A stretch of DNA of 64,000 nucleotides from Tolypothrix bouteillei VB521301 (GTDB taxonomy: Bacteria > Cyanobacteriota > Cyanobacteriia > Cyanobacteriales > Nostocaceae): the NCBI RefSeq assembly GCF_000760695.4, contig NZ_JHEG04000001.1, forward strand, positions 3,258,452 through 3,322,451, written 5' to 3'. The first letter of the stretch is position 1. Each line of letters begins with the position of its first letter. The position numbers were made by a program, and so were the translations under genes. Below the pieces are notes generated by a model. It saw only the letters and a program-made list of their open reading frames with translations. It was not told the DNA's origin and ran no database searches. This document shows, one piece after another, positions 38,168-47,253 of the stretch.

Positions 38168-40759
38168 ATGACATTAGATAGAGTTTTTGTACCCGCTATC
38201 AACCAAGTGCCCGAAGAAGTTAACAGACCGTTTTGGTCTGTTATGATTCCGACATATAACTGTGCTAATTTCTTAGTAGAAACCCTCAAAAGTGTCTTAG
38301 CACAAGACCCTGGTTCAGACATAATGCAGATAGAGGTCGTGGATGATTTTTCTACTAAAGACGATCCCGAAGCAGTTGTAAGGGAACTGGGCAAAGGTAG
38401 AGTTTCTTTCTTTCGCCAACCAAAAAACGGTGGCCCTATACCTAACTTTAATACCTGTATTCAACGTGCTAAAGGTCATTGGCTGCACATACTACATGGC
38501 GATGACATGGTTTTGCCTGGGTTTTACAGTACCTTGCAAAAATCTCTGGAAAAAGAACCGACAGTTGGAGCAGCCTTTTGCCGACACATTTTCGTAGATG
38601 AGAATGGTCAGTGGCAATGGTTATCTGCACTAGAAAGGGAAACTCCTGGTATTCTTCCAAATTGGATAGAGAAGATTGCTATCGGACAACGAATTGAAAC
38701 ACCTTCAATTGTTGTAAAACGTCAAGTTTATGAAAAGTTGGGGGGATTTAATCTCGAATTATTTCACACGGCTGATTGGGAAATGTGGAAGCGAATAGCA
38801 GTACATTATCCAGTTTGGTTTGAACCTCAACCACTAGCATATTACCGCAGACACTCTGCTTCACATACTTCTCAGTTAATAAAGTCTGGGTCTAATGTTG
38901 CCAATGCAAGACGAGCAATTGAAATTACTGAATTGTACTTACCACAAGAGTACGCAACTCAATTATCCAATCGATCTAGAATAAATTATGCCTTTGCAGC
39001 TCTTAATACTGCTAAAAGAATGTTAGCTGTAGGTGACATGGATGCTGCGATCGCTCAACTTTGGGAAGGAATAAGTTGTAGTGACGCTCCAGAAGTCATT
39101 GATTCTTTGATAGACTTTGTCAAATTAAATGACTCTGAAGAAGTTTTAGGTCATCTCTCTAACTACGCCGCTCAAAAACCAGAAACCTCAACAAGCCAAT
39201 CTGCACTCACTAAACTTTATCAAGCTTTAGAGGAAGAACCCGTTAGTTTAAGAACTGCAATTCCAACAATTCTTGTTGATGGCGTTGTCTTCCAGATTAT
39301 AGAAAAAGCAGGAATTGCTCGTGTGTGGACAAGCTTGCTTGAAGAATGGGCAAACAATGAATTTGGCAAACATATCATTTTACTTGATCGAGCGGGAACA
39401 GCACCTTCTATTTCCGGTATTCGTTATATTAAAGCGCCAGCATATGGTTACGGTACTACAGACAATGACCGCGAAATGCTACAGCAAGTTTGTGAGCAGG
39501 TAGGCGCTGACTTATTTATTTCTACATACTACACAACTCCTCTCTCAACACCATCAGTGTTTTTGGCACATGACATGATTCCGGAACTGATGGGATGGAA
39601 TTTAAGCCATCCTATGTGGAGAGAGAAGCACTATGGAATTCGGCATGCTTCTGCCTTTATTGCCGTTTCAGAAAATACGGCACGGGATTTATGTAAGGTT
39701 TTCCCAAAAGTTTCTTTACAGTCTGTCACAATTGCCAATAATGGAGTTGATCGACAATTATTTTGCCCTGCAATTCAGGAAAATATTCAAAAATTCAAAA
39801 CAAAGTATGGTATTACCAAACCGTACTTTATATTAGTAGGTCCAGCAGATGGTTATAAGAATAGTCTGTTGTTCTTCAAAGCTTTTTCCCAGCTTGCCAG
39901 TCAAAACGGTTTTGAGATTGTATGTACGGGAAGAGGCTCTTTACTAGAATCTGAATTTAGAGCTTACACATCAGGTAGTCTTGTTCATATATTGCAGCTT
40001 GACGATCGAGAATTGGCAGCTGCTTATTCAGGTGCAGTAGCACTTGTTTATCCATCAAAATACGAAGGATTTGGTTTGCCTATACTAGAGGCGATGTCTT
40101 GTGGTTGTCCGGTGATAACCTGTCCTAACGCTTCGATTCCAGAAGTTACAGGGGAAGCAGCTTTGTATGTGAGTGATTTTAATGTAGAGGAACTAGCTGA
40201 TGCTCTTTGTGAAATCCAAAAACCCAGTGTTCGTAAATTACTCATTGCTGCTGGTTTGGAACAAGCAAGACAGTTTTCTTGGTCAAAAATGGCGAAGACT
40301 GTAAGTTCTGCCTTGATTCATGCTACTTTGTTGCCTTTAAAGCTTAAAGAGAATAATTTCATAATCTTCCCAGATTGGTCACAACCAGAAGAGCTACTGG
40401 GAGAAGATTTGCAAACAACACTGAGAGCGATCGCATTTCTTCCTAACAGTCAAAGCATCACTCTGCTTATTGACACTAGTAACATTGCTTATGAAAACGC
40501 AGAACTGTTTTTATCTAGTGTCACAATGAATCTTTTAATGGAAGAAGATTTGGATGTGAGCCAAGGTTTAGATATTTCGTTAGTAGAAGAACTAGGTAGT
40601 ATTCAATGGGAGGCTTTGCTATCTCGCATTCAAGGGAGAATCATTCTAGAACATGAAGATGCTGAGGCGATCGCGGCTGTAAAAGCAGAAAACCTTCTAG
40701 CCTTTGACATAAATAGTTTAACTGGCATTAATGAAGATGCCTTGGCAGTCTTATTCTGA
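38168..40759 (+). CDS. GT2-GT4 double glycosyltransferase with shared C-terminal module
   Basis: Protein of 863 aa. Residues 22-240 are a GT2 domain very close to that of the preceding gene, also in DNA sequence (PFWSVMIPTYNC, HGDD). A helical linker (250-355) follows. Residues 365-720 are a complete GT4 domain with NGVDRQLF, FILVGPADGYKN and the EGFGLPILEAMSCGCPVI signature, whose E-x7-E pair is intact. Residues 730-850 are the FIIFPDWSQPEELL module shared with the gene before it. Two transferases in one chain suggest sequential sugar additions. It lies 84 bases after the preceding gene on the same strand. Confidence 0.88.
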   Translation: MTLDRVFVPAINQVPEEVNRPFWSVMIPTYNCANFLVETLKSVLAQDPGSDIMQIEVVDDFSTKDDPEAVVRELGKGRVSFFRQPKNGGPIPNFNTCIQRAKGHWLHILHGDDMVLPGFYSTLQKSLEKEPTVGAAFCRHIFVDENGQWQWLSALERETPGILPNWIEKIAIGQRIETPSIVVKRQVYEKLGGFNLELFHTADWEMWKRIAVHYPVWFEPQPLAYYRRHSASHTSQLIKSGSNVANARRAIEITELYLPQEYATQLSNRSRINYAFAALNTAKRMLAVGDMDAAIAQLWEGISCSDAPEVIDSLIDFVKLNDSEEVLGHLSNYAAQKPETSTSQSALTKLYQALEEEPVSLRTAIPTILVDGVVFQIIEKAGIARVWTSLLEEWANNEFGKHIILLDRAGTAPSISGIRYIKAPAYGYGTTDNDREMLQQVCEQVGADLFISTYYTTPLSTPSVFLAHDMIPELMGWNLSHPMWREKHYGIRHASAFIAVSENTARDLCKVFPKVSLQSVTIANNGVDRQLFCPAIQENIQKFKTKYGITKPYFILVGPADGYKNSLLFFKAFSQLASQNGFEIVCTGRGSLLESEFRAYTSGSLVHILQLDDRELAAAYSGAVALVYPSKYEGFGLPILEAMSCGCPVITCPNASIPEVTGEAALYVSDFNVEELADALCEIQKPSVRKLLIAAGLEQARQFSWSKMAKTVSSALIHATLLPLKLKENNFIIFPDWSQPEELLGEDLQTTLRAIAFLPNSQSITLLIDTSNIAYENAELFLSSVTMNLLMEEDLDVSQGLDISLVEELGSIQWEALLSRIQGRIILEHEDAEAIAAVKAENLLAFDINSLTGINEDALAVLF

Positions 40760-41053
40760 TAAAGCTTGCTTTCCCCAGACCCTGTAGATGGAGGTAAAGA
40801 ACTTTCTAGTGGTAAGTATCGCTAACCAAACCTTATTTGACTTCTTACAAAAGTTAACTCAAAAATAAATTTCGGGCTTAAAGCTAAAGTCAGATAAAGT
40901 TTACTAGAGAAACTTTTTTATCCATTTTCTTTTAAGTTTAGCCTAAATTGTTATCAGATTTTGTAGCAAAAACATCCTGTTTATTAGCTACATTTCTGAT
41001 TCATCAATTGGTTCTAGCAAATACAATTTCTAACTAATAGACAAAAAATATCT

Positions 41054-44000
41054 ATGGATTACCAGAACTTTATTAACCAATTACCCGATTTCTATTACAA
41101 CTGGAAGAAAGATTCAGTTTCTACGAAAACTAATAAATTTCAACACATATTACAGAAGGATCGAGATACAAAAACTACACCCAATCTTATGCAATTACTT
41201 AACTTTGCTGTAGATTGTATGGAGCCAGATGAAATTTATTGTGAGGTAGGTTGCTCTACGGGTGAAAATCTTATCGCTGCACTTCTAGACCATCCTAATC
41301 AGATGGCATATGCGGTGGATAATTTTTTGCAATACCAAAATAACGAAGAAGTTATTGATACGTTGAATAACAACTTATCCTGTTTTGCTTTAGAGGTACA
41401 AACATTAGTTTGCGCTCAAGATACCGAAGAATTTTTCTACGATTTACGAGAAATTGAGACAAACAATAAAATTGGTGTTTACTTTTACAATAGCGATAAG
41501 GACTACAGGTCGCAAATATTGAGTCTTCTTCTCATCAGACCGTTCCTTGCAGAGCAAGCAATTATCATTACCAGCAATAGTAATGCCATTTCTGTACAGC
41601 AAGCCAATTGGGATTTCATTGCTGCTCATTCTCAATGCAAAATACTATTAGACTTACCCACACATGAGGATAATTACAATACATTTTTGAATGGTATTCA
41701 GATTTTAAGTTGGGATACCACAAGAGATTATAACTACGATATTTCAGCTATTAAACAAGGGAATAATCAGGTATTTATCCAAGCTATTATCCAGTGGCAA
41801 GAGGAGCTTGATAATAAGAAAAAGGCACTAGACAACTTGCAAAGAGAAGCAGTAGCGTTACAACATTACGGATGCTATGAAGAAGCAGAAAAAAAGTACA
41901 TGGAATTATTGGAGTGGGATAAGAATCAAGCAAGGATATGGTTAAATTTGGGGACTTTATACTATGCCACAAACCAAGATCGGAAAGCGCTAAATGCATT
42001 GCTTAAGTCTGTAGAGCTTGAACCATCAACATCTGTACCTTACTATACTATGGGCCTGGTACTGGAAAAAATTGGTGCCACTTCCCAGGCAATCAAGGCG
42101 TATGAGCAAGCGATCGCTTTGGAACCAGAAGCTGTTGACCCCTATAACAACCTAGGGAATATTTTGTTGGCACAAGGTGACCTAGACGAAGCAGAATCAA
42201 TTTATCGACAAGCCATAGCAGCCAATCCCAAGCATTTTGGTAGTTATCTTAACTTGGGCAATGTTTTGATGGAACGGCAGCAAGTGGATGAAGCTGTGGA
42301 AGTGTATGAAAAGGCTCTTAATTTGAAGCCTCGTAATCCTGATGTTCTTTATAATTTGGGAGTTGCCCTAGAAGCTAAAAACGATCCAGCAGAGGCTGCC
42401 CTTCACTATGGCTACGCCTACTATCGTCAAGGAAAATATCAAGAAGCCATAGACCAGTATCAGGAGTTTCTCAAAACAAAAACAGGAGACGAAAATTTTT
42501 ATATTGCTTTAGCTGAATGTTACCAAAACTTGGGTCAAGATGAAGAGGTTTTAAAAACATATAAAGAAGGAATTCAGCTTTACCCCAAATCTCCAGAACT
42601 GTATCTTTCTTTGTCATTAGCTTTACAAGAATTTGGACGTACTGAGGAGGCAATTGTAGTTGTAAGTGAAGCATCACAATTGTTACCACACATTACTATT
42701 TTACAATTAGAGAAGCAACGAATACTACCAATTCTTTATGATACTGAAGAGGAAGTAAATTTTTACAGACAGCGCTTTGCTCAAGGATTAGAAGAGTTGA
42801 TTCAGCAAACATCTTTAGATACTCCTGAAGCCAGACAAAATGCTTTAATAGGTGTCGGTAGTAGAACAAATTTTTATCTACAGTATCAGTGTAAAAATGA
42901 TGTAGAGTTACAAAAACGTTATGGTGAGTTTGTCGAAAAAGTTATGGCTGCTAACTACCCTCACTGGTCTAAACTCTTAGCAATACCATCTTTACACGAA
43001 GGAGAAAAAATTCGTGTTGGTTATGCCTCGTATTATTTAAGAAGTCATAATGGTGCTAGGTGGGCACTTGGGTGGATAAAAAATCACAATAGACAAGACT
43101 TTGAGATTTACTGTTACCATACAAGCCCAATTGTAGATGCTACAACTCAACAGTTCAAATTATTAGCTGATTTCTTTCATCACATACCAGATGATTTAGA
43201 AGCAGTTTGCGAGCGGATTGCAGCTGACAAACTACACATACTTATTTTTCCGGATATTGGTATGGCTCCACTTACAACTCAGATGGCAGGATTGCGACTA
43301 GCTCCCGTGCAATGTACAGCTTGGGGTCATGCTATTACCTCTGGATTGCCAACCATTGACTACTTCTTATCTGGGGATTTAATGGAACCAGACAACGCTC
43401 AAGAACATTATTCAGAGGAATTAGTTCGCTTACCCAACATCGGTCTTTGCTATCCCAACCCTGTTATTCCTCAACTTAACAAACACCGTTCGGACTTTCA
43501 GCTACGGGATGAGGCAATAATCTATTTATCTTGCCAATCTTTGTTTAAGTATTTACCACAATACGATTATGTATTCCCGTCAATCGCTCAAAAATTACCA
43601 CAAGCGCAGTTTGCCTTTTTGGCTCACAAAAGCCTTCACATAACTGAAAAATTTAGCAAACGCCTACAACGTGCTTTTGCTAAATTTGGCTTAAATAGTA
43701 AAGAATATTGTGTGATTGTTCCCCGACAAAGTACGATTGGCTATTTAACCCTCAACTTGCTTTCAGATGTCTATTTAGATACTTTTGGTTGGTCAGGTGG
43801 TAATTCCACGTTAGAGGCGATCGCTTGTCATTTGCCAATTGTTACCTGCCCTGGTGAATATATGCGCGGTCTTCATTCTTATGGAATCTTAAAAATGCTG
43901 GGCGTAACAGACACAATTACTCAAAATGAAGAAGAGTATATTAATATGGCTGTTAAATTAGGGAGCGATCGGCAATGGAGAGATAGTATTGTTGAGCGAA

Positions 44001-44095
44001 TGGACAAGCACCATTCCAATCTTTACTACGACAAAACTTGCGTGCTCGCACTTGACGATTTCTTTCGCCGTGTTATACAGCAAGGTTGCAATTGA
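41054..44095 (+). CDS. Methyltransferase-like / TPR / GT41 (SPINDLY, O-GlcNAc transferase type) protein
   Basis: Protein of 1013 aa. Residues 40-235 resemble a class I methyltransferase of the Methyltransf_24 kind (YCEVGCSTGENLIAALL at 62-78, AYAVDNF). Residues 260-560 contain about eight TPRs (for example AEAALHYGYAYYRQGKYQEA). Residues 652-1010 are a GT41 catalytic domain: EKIRVGYASYYLRSHNGARW, APVQCTAWGHAITSGLPTID, and VYLDTFGWSGGNSTLEAIAC with IVTCPGEYMRGLHSYGILK. Such enzymes O-glycosylate Ser/Thr of proteins, with TPRs holding the substrate. The catalytic His normally found as HPVGY-like is replaced by a SHNGARW context, still with a His. A palindromic repeat follows at 44126. Confidence 0.9.
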   Translation: MDYQNFINQLPDFYYNWKKDSVSTKTNKFQHILQKDRDTKTTPNLMQLLNFAVDCMEPDEIYCEVGCSTGENLIAALLDHPNQMAYAVDNFLQYQNNEEVIDTLNNNLSCFALEVQTLVCAQDTEEFFYDLREIETNNKIGVYFYNSDKDYRSQILSLLLIRPFLAEQAIIITSNSNAISVQQANWDFIAAHSQCKILLDLPTHEDNYNTFLNGIQILSWDTTRDYNYDISAIKQGNNQVFIQAIIQWQEELDNKKKALDNLQREAVALQHYGCYEEAEKKYMELLEWDKNQARIWLNLGTLYYATNQDRKALNALLKSVELEPSTSVPYYTMGLVLEKIGATSQAIKAYEQAIALEPEAVDPYNNLGNILLAQGDLDEAESIYRQAIAANPKHFGSYLNLGNVLMERQQVDEAVEVYEKALNLKPRNPDVLYNLGVALEAKNDPAEAALHYGYAYYRQGKYQEAIDQYQEFLKTKTGDENFYIALAECYQNLGQDEEVLKTYKEGIQLYPKSPELYLSLSLALQEFGRTEEAIVVVSEASQLLPHITILQLEKQRILPILYDTEEEVNFYRQRFAQGLEELIQQTSLDTPEARQNALIGVGSRTNFYLQYQCKNDVELQKRYGEFVEKVMAANYPHWSKLLAIPSLHEGEKIRVGYASYYLRSHNGARWALGWIKNHNRQDFEIYCYHTSPIVDATTQQFKLLADFFHHIPDDLEAVCERIAADKLHILIFPDIGMAPLTTQMAGLRLAPVQCTAWGHAITSGLPTIDYFLSGDLMEPDNAQEHYSEELVRLPNIGLCYPNPVIPQLNKHRSDFQLRDEAIIYLSCQSLFKYLPQYDYVFPSIAQKLPQAQFAFLAHKSLHITEKFSKRLQRAFAKFGLNSKEYCVIVPRQSTIGYLTLNLLSDVYLDTFGWSGGNSTLEAIACHLPIVTCPGEYMRGLHSYGILKMLGVTDTITQNEEEYINMAVKLGSDRQWRDSIVERMDKHHSNLYYDKTCVLALDDFFRRVIQQGCN

Positions 44096-44125
44096 TTGTC
44101 AAAATTGAATGGCAATGGAAACAAA

Positions 44126-44155
44126 TGTAGAGACGTTGTATGCAACGTCTCTACA
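44126..44155. terminator. Palindromic repeat TGTAGAGACGTTG...CAACGTCTCTACA between convergent genes
   Basis: Perfect 13-bp stem (44126-44138 with 44143-44155) and a TATG loop. It is the well-conserved form of the GTAGAGACG repeat family also seen at 4387-4440. Placed between two converging GT41 genes, it may end both transcripts, though no T-tract follows. Confidence 0.65.
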
Positions 44156-44195
44156 AGTGTGAAATCTCCACAAACAATCCTTAACTGAACGGTCT

Positions 44196-46424
44196 TTACT
44201 CAGCTTCTAAATACCTCTGCCACATTTCCTCGTAAGCTTTCTCCATGTGACAAGTAAAGCGTTTCCCATTCCAAAGCGGTGCTGTAAGACGAGACTGCCG
44301 CAGTTGCCAAGCAATTTTTTGCCGCAAAGCTGAATCTTTTCCCAAGCGCACACCCCACTCTACGTATTCTTCATTAGTCCACGCAATACCTTCTGCCACA
44401 CCAGCATTCATCATCATTGTGTAGCTATTACGAGCGGCAAATTGCTGCCCCACTTTCGTTACTAAAGGGACACACATCCATAAAGTTTCTAAAGTGGTAG
44501 TAGCTCCATTATAAGGGTAAGTATCTAACACTACATCAGCAATGTACAAATTGGCGCGGTGAACTGCTTCCAAAGCTACGTCTGGCAAAAAGCGCAGGCG
44601 TTCCGCATTCACACCTTCTTCTTGTGCTATTTGGATAAAAAAATCTTTTACCGCTTCTTCGTCAGCAAATCCTTTGATTAAAAAGTAGCTGTTTGGCACT
44701 TCTTTAAGAATTTGCATTTGCAACCTAACTGTCTTAGGATGCCGCTTGTAATTGCCCTGAGCACTGAGATAAACTACTGCATCATTGGGAATATCTAAGT
44801 GTTCCCGACGTAAACTTGGTATACCCACCTCAAAACCATCTACTGCAATGTAAGTTTCGGGCAAGCGCCAGATTTTTTCTGTATAGTAATTTTGAGCCGA
44901 ATCCGGTAAAACATAGGGATCGGCTATGTAATAATCAATTGCTGGTATTCCTGAAGCATCCCACCCCAACCAAGTGACTTGAATAGGAGCTGGTTTCAGC
45001 GCCATAACCTCACAGCTAATGTCTAAAGTAATGCTGTCAAGATCGATCAAAATATCAATTTCATCTTCATAAATTTTCTTAGCGATTTCTCCACTATGTG
45101 TTCCTAGTTTGTGTGCTTTATCAACTTGATTGATATACCATTCTTGTAAAGGATGATAAGTATCCTTATAACAAACAAAATAGCCGTAAATTTCAAAGAG
45201 ATCGCGGTTATGATGCTCAAATAACCACCGTGCTAACCATCCTACTGAATGTCTTTTTAAAAAAGCAGATAAATATCCAATTTTTAACTTTTTTTTACTC
45301 TTAGAATGTGTTTTTCTTAAAATTAATTGAGAATTATATTGTTTTCTTAGCTCTCTATTACTGTTTTGCAAACTAGATTGAAACAACTTGGCTACTTCAT
45401 TTTGAATTAGCCTATTACTTTGGGCTTCGTCTCGCCAGTAGGGAAAGAAAAACGTTGAAGTTAGTAACCGAACCATATGTGGTTTATCCACCAAACTTGG
45501 CTGCTCCGCTATTAAGGACAACAGCAATGACTCATGCCTCTGAAACATTAAACTAGCTTCTTCCCAGTATCCACCTGCGTGCATTAAGCCACGCAGCACC
45601 ATATGATTTGCCAGGACTTTGTCAAGCAAGTTTTCCATTAAGGAATAGTACTGCTTAGCTATCTCTATCCCTTTGGAATGTTCACCAGAATTTTGATAGA
45701 AAGCAGCTAAATGTCGCAAAACTTCTGGATTATCAGGAGCTATATCCAGACATAACTTTGCTATTCGTGCCCCTTGTGCAGGTTGCTGCATTGAGTATGC
45801 CACTGTAACTGATACCTGTAGCAAAATACGCAGCAGTGGTAGGGGCTCAATATAAGGTAGACAAGCTTGTGCAAATTCTAAAGATGCTGGAAACAGTGGT
45901 ACAGAGTTCAGAATCTCCTGTAGAACTTGCAATAACAAATCAATATCTAACTCTATAAGAATATCTGCTTTAAGAAGTGGAATTAGTTCTAGAGCATTTA
46001 GCTCATCATTGGTTAACGTGTCCAGTTTAATAGCTAGTTGAGCCAAATGTAATAGATTGTTAATGTTTGTAGGCTGAATTTCTCTTATATGTTGCCGCAG
46101 TAACCAAGCTGTGGAATAATCTCTGAGTGTTAAGCGTCGTTGTGCCTCCGTTTCTAGCACAGACATTAATTCCACAGTCCACTGCTCTATCTCTGCTGGT
46201 TCTTGTTCTACTAATGCCATCAGCCAAGTTGTTTGCGCTTCTGCTTCGTGCCCCTGCAATAGCAATACTAACCCTAAATGCCAATAATGTGACTTAACAT
46301 CCGGTTCTATAGCAATAGCCTGTTCGTAAAGCCGCGCACCCTGGTAGTAGTCTCCCTGAATGAGGCATTGATAAGCTTGGTTGTGTAAATCAACGCAATT
46401 ACTAAAAGAAAATTTCAAAGTCAT
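44196..46424 (-). CDS. TPR / GT41 (SPINDLY, O-GlcNAc transferase type) glycosyltransferase
   Basis: Protein of 742 aa. Residues 10-75 are TPR-like (DLHNQAYQCLIQGDYYQGAR), followed by a helical region with further degenerate TPRs to about 350. Residues 385-735 are the catalytic domain: KLKIGYLSAFLKRHSVGWLA with the His, APIQVTWLGWDASGIPAIDY, VYLSAQGNYKRHPKTVRL, and VVLDTYPYNGATTTLETLWM with LVTKVGQQFAARNSYTMM. It should use a UDP-sugar to glycosylate protein Ser/Thr. It lies 132 bases downstream of a type IV prepilin gene on the same strand, separated by a terminator-like hairpin, so the pilin is a candidate substrate (inference). Confidence 0.92.
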   Translation of the reverse strand: MTLKFSFSNCVDLHNQAYQCLIQGDYYQGARLYEQAIAIEPDVKSHYWHLGLVLLLQGHEAEAQTTWLMALVEQEPAEIEQWTVELMSVLETEAQRRLTLRDYSTAWLLRQHIREIQPTNINNLLHLAQLAIKLDTLTNDELNALELIPLLKADILIELDIDLLLQVLQEILNSVPLFPASLEFAQACLPYIEPLPLLRILLQVSVTVAYSMQQPAQGARIAKLCLDIAPDNPEVLRHLAAFYQNSGEHSKGIEIAKQYYSLMENLLDKVLANHMVLRGLMHAGGYWEEASLMFQRHESLLLSLIAEQPSLVDKPHMVRLLTSTFFFPYWRDEAQSNRLIQNEVAKLFQSSLQNSNRELRKQYNSQLILRKTHSKSKKKLKIGYLSAFLKRHSVGWLARWLFEHHNRDLFEIYGYFVCYKDTYHPLQEWYINQVDKAHKLGTHSGEIAKKIYEDEIDILIDLDSITLDISCEVMALKPAPIQVTWLGWDASGIPAIDYYIADPYVLPDSAQNYYTEKIWRLPETYIAVDGFEVGIPSLRREHLDIPNDAVVYLSAQGNYKRHPKTVRLQMQILKEVPNSYFLIKGFADEEAVKDFFIQIAQEEGVNAERLRFLPDVALEAVHRANLYIADVVLDTYPYNGATTTLETLWMCVPLVTKVGQQFAARNSYTMMMNAGVAEGIAWTNEEYVEWGVRLGKDSALRQKIAWQLRQSRLTAPLWNGKRFTCHMEKAYEEMWQRYLEAE

Positions 46425-46452
46425 AATGGAAATTTAGGTAGCTTATTTCACT

Positions 46453-46498
46453 AATAAATAAAAATGGAAAAGTGAGTAGTATCAACTACCCACTTTTT
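46453..46498 (-). terminator. Terminator of the prepilin gene
   Basis: AAAAGTG-A-GTAGT (46468-46480) pairs with ACTAC-C-CACTTTT (46485-46497) around ATCA, one mismatch. Read on the minus strand it is followed by CCATTTTTATTTATT, a good T-rich tail. It lies about 60 bases after the prepilin stop and would let only part of the transcripts reach the GT41 gene. Confidence 0.75.
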
Positions 46499-46556
46499 CT
46501 TAAAACTTAACTCACAATGAAAGCAAGTGATACCAATTAGACAACCTAACTTCTGT

Positions 46557-47108
46557 CTATTTAATATCAGACATATTATTAGGACAAGCACCATTAGAAG
46601 AACCAGAGCCTATAACTTCGCCATCGTTAATTTTGTTAGCAATGGGTAATTTACCCTCACATAATGTGGCAAGAGTCAGTGGTTCGTTTATGCCAGCGAC
46701 TAATTGAGTGGATGTGTAAACAACACCAGCATAAGATCTAAGTTTAGCCGCTCTAGCTCTAGCTCTATTGGTAACAAAGTTGCCAACATCACTGGCATTA
46801 GCTTCAAACACGTAGTTCTCACTAATCGTTTTGAGTCCGATACCTAATTCAGCAATCACTGTTGTGAATTGGTTATTGTTTTCTAAATAGAATGCTTGTT
46901 GAGCTCGGTTAATTGAACCAAGATTCTGTTTGGCTTCTGACTGTCTTGCTTTACTAACTTGATTGAGTAGCGAAGGTAAAGCAATAGCTGCCAATACACC
47001 GATAATAATGACTACGACTAGCAGTTCAATCAGAGTAAAACCTTCATCTTTTTTATTGCGGCGGTTCAGGTGATTGAGGAATTTAACTTGTAGTTCTGGC
47101 TTAAGCAT
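46557..47108 (-). CDS. Type IV prepilin (PilA-like, G/H pilin type)
   Basis: Pilin or pseudopilin of 183 aa. A 22-residue basic leader (LNHLNRRNKKDEG) ends at the prepilin peptidase site G-FTLIELLVV, followed by the hydrophobic helix LLVVVIIIGVLAAIALPSLL with Glu5. The C-terminal part contains LASINRAQQAFYLEN-like NLGSINRAQQAFYLENN and two cysteines (TLCEGKL and GACPNN) able to form the D-loop disulfide. The start is ATG at 47108 with AAGGAG six bases upstream; a longer frame to 47141 has no such site. Strong ribosome-binding site and own terminator suggest high expression. Upstream is a methyltransferase and downstream a GT41 enzyme. Confidence 0.93.
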   Translation of the reverse strand: MLKPELQVKFLNHLNRRNKKDEGFTLIELLVVVIIIGVLAAIALPSLLNQVSKARQSEAKQNLGSINRAQQAFYLENNNQFTTVIAELGIGLKTISENYVFEANASDVGNFVTNRARARAAKLRSYAGVVYTSTQLVAGINEPLTLATLCEGKLPIANKINDGEVIGSGSSNGACPNNMSDIK

Positions 47109-47253
47109 GGGGGTCTCCTTAATATCTTTTTTTAGCTTCAAGGGTTGGATTTCGGTGTTCTAAAAAGAACTTACCCACCCCACATCCGTTCCATATCACT
47201 TTTAGTAAAAAATCTTTCTTGTTAAAAAAAGCATACGGGAAAAGCGGCTCTGG

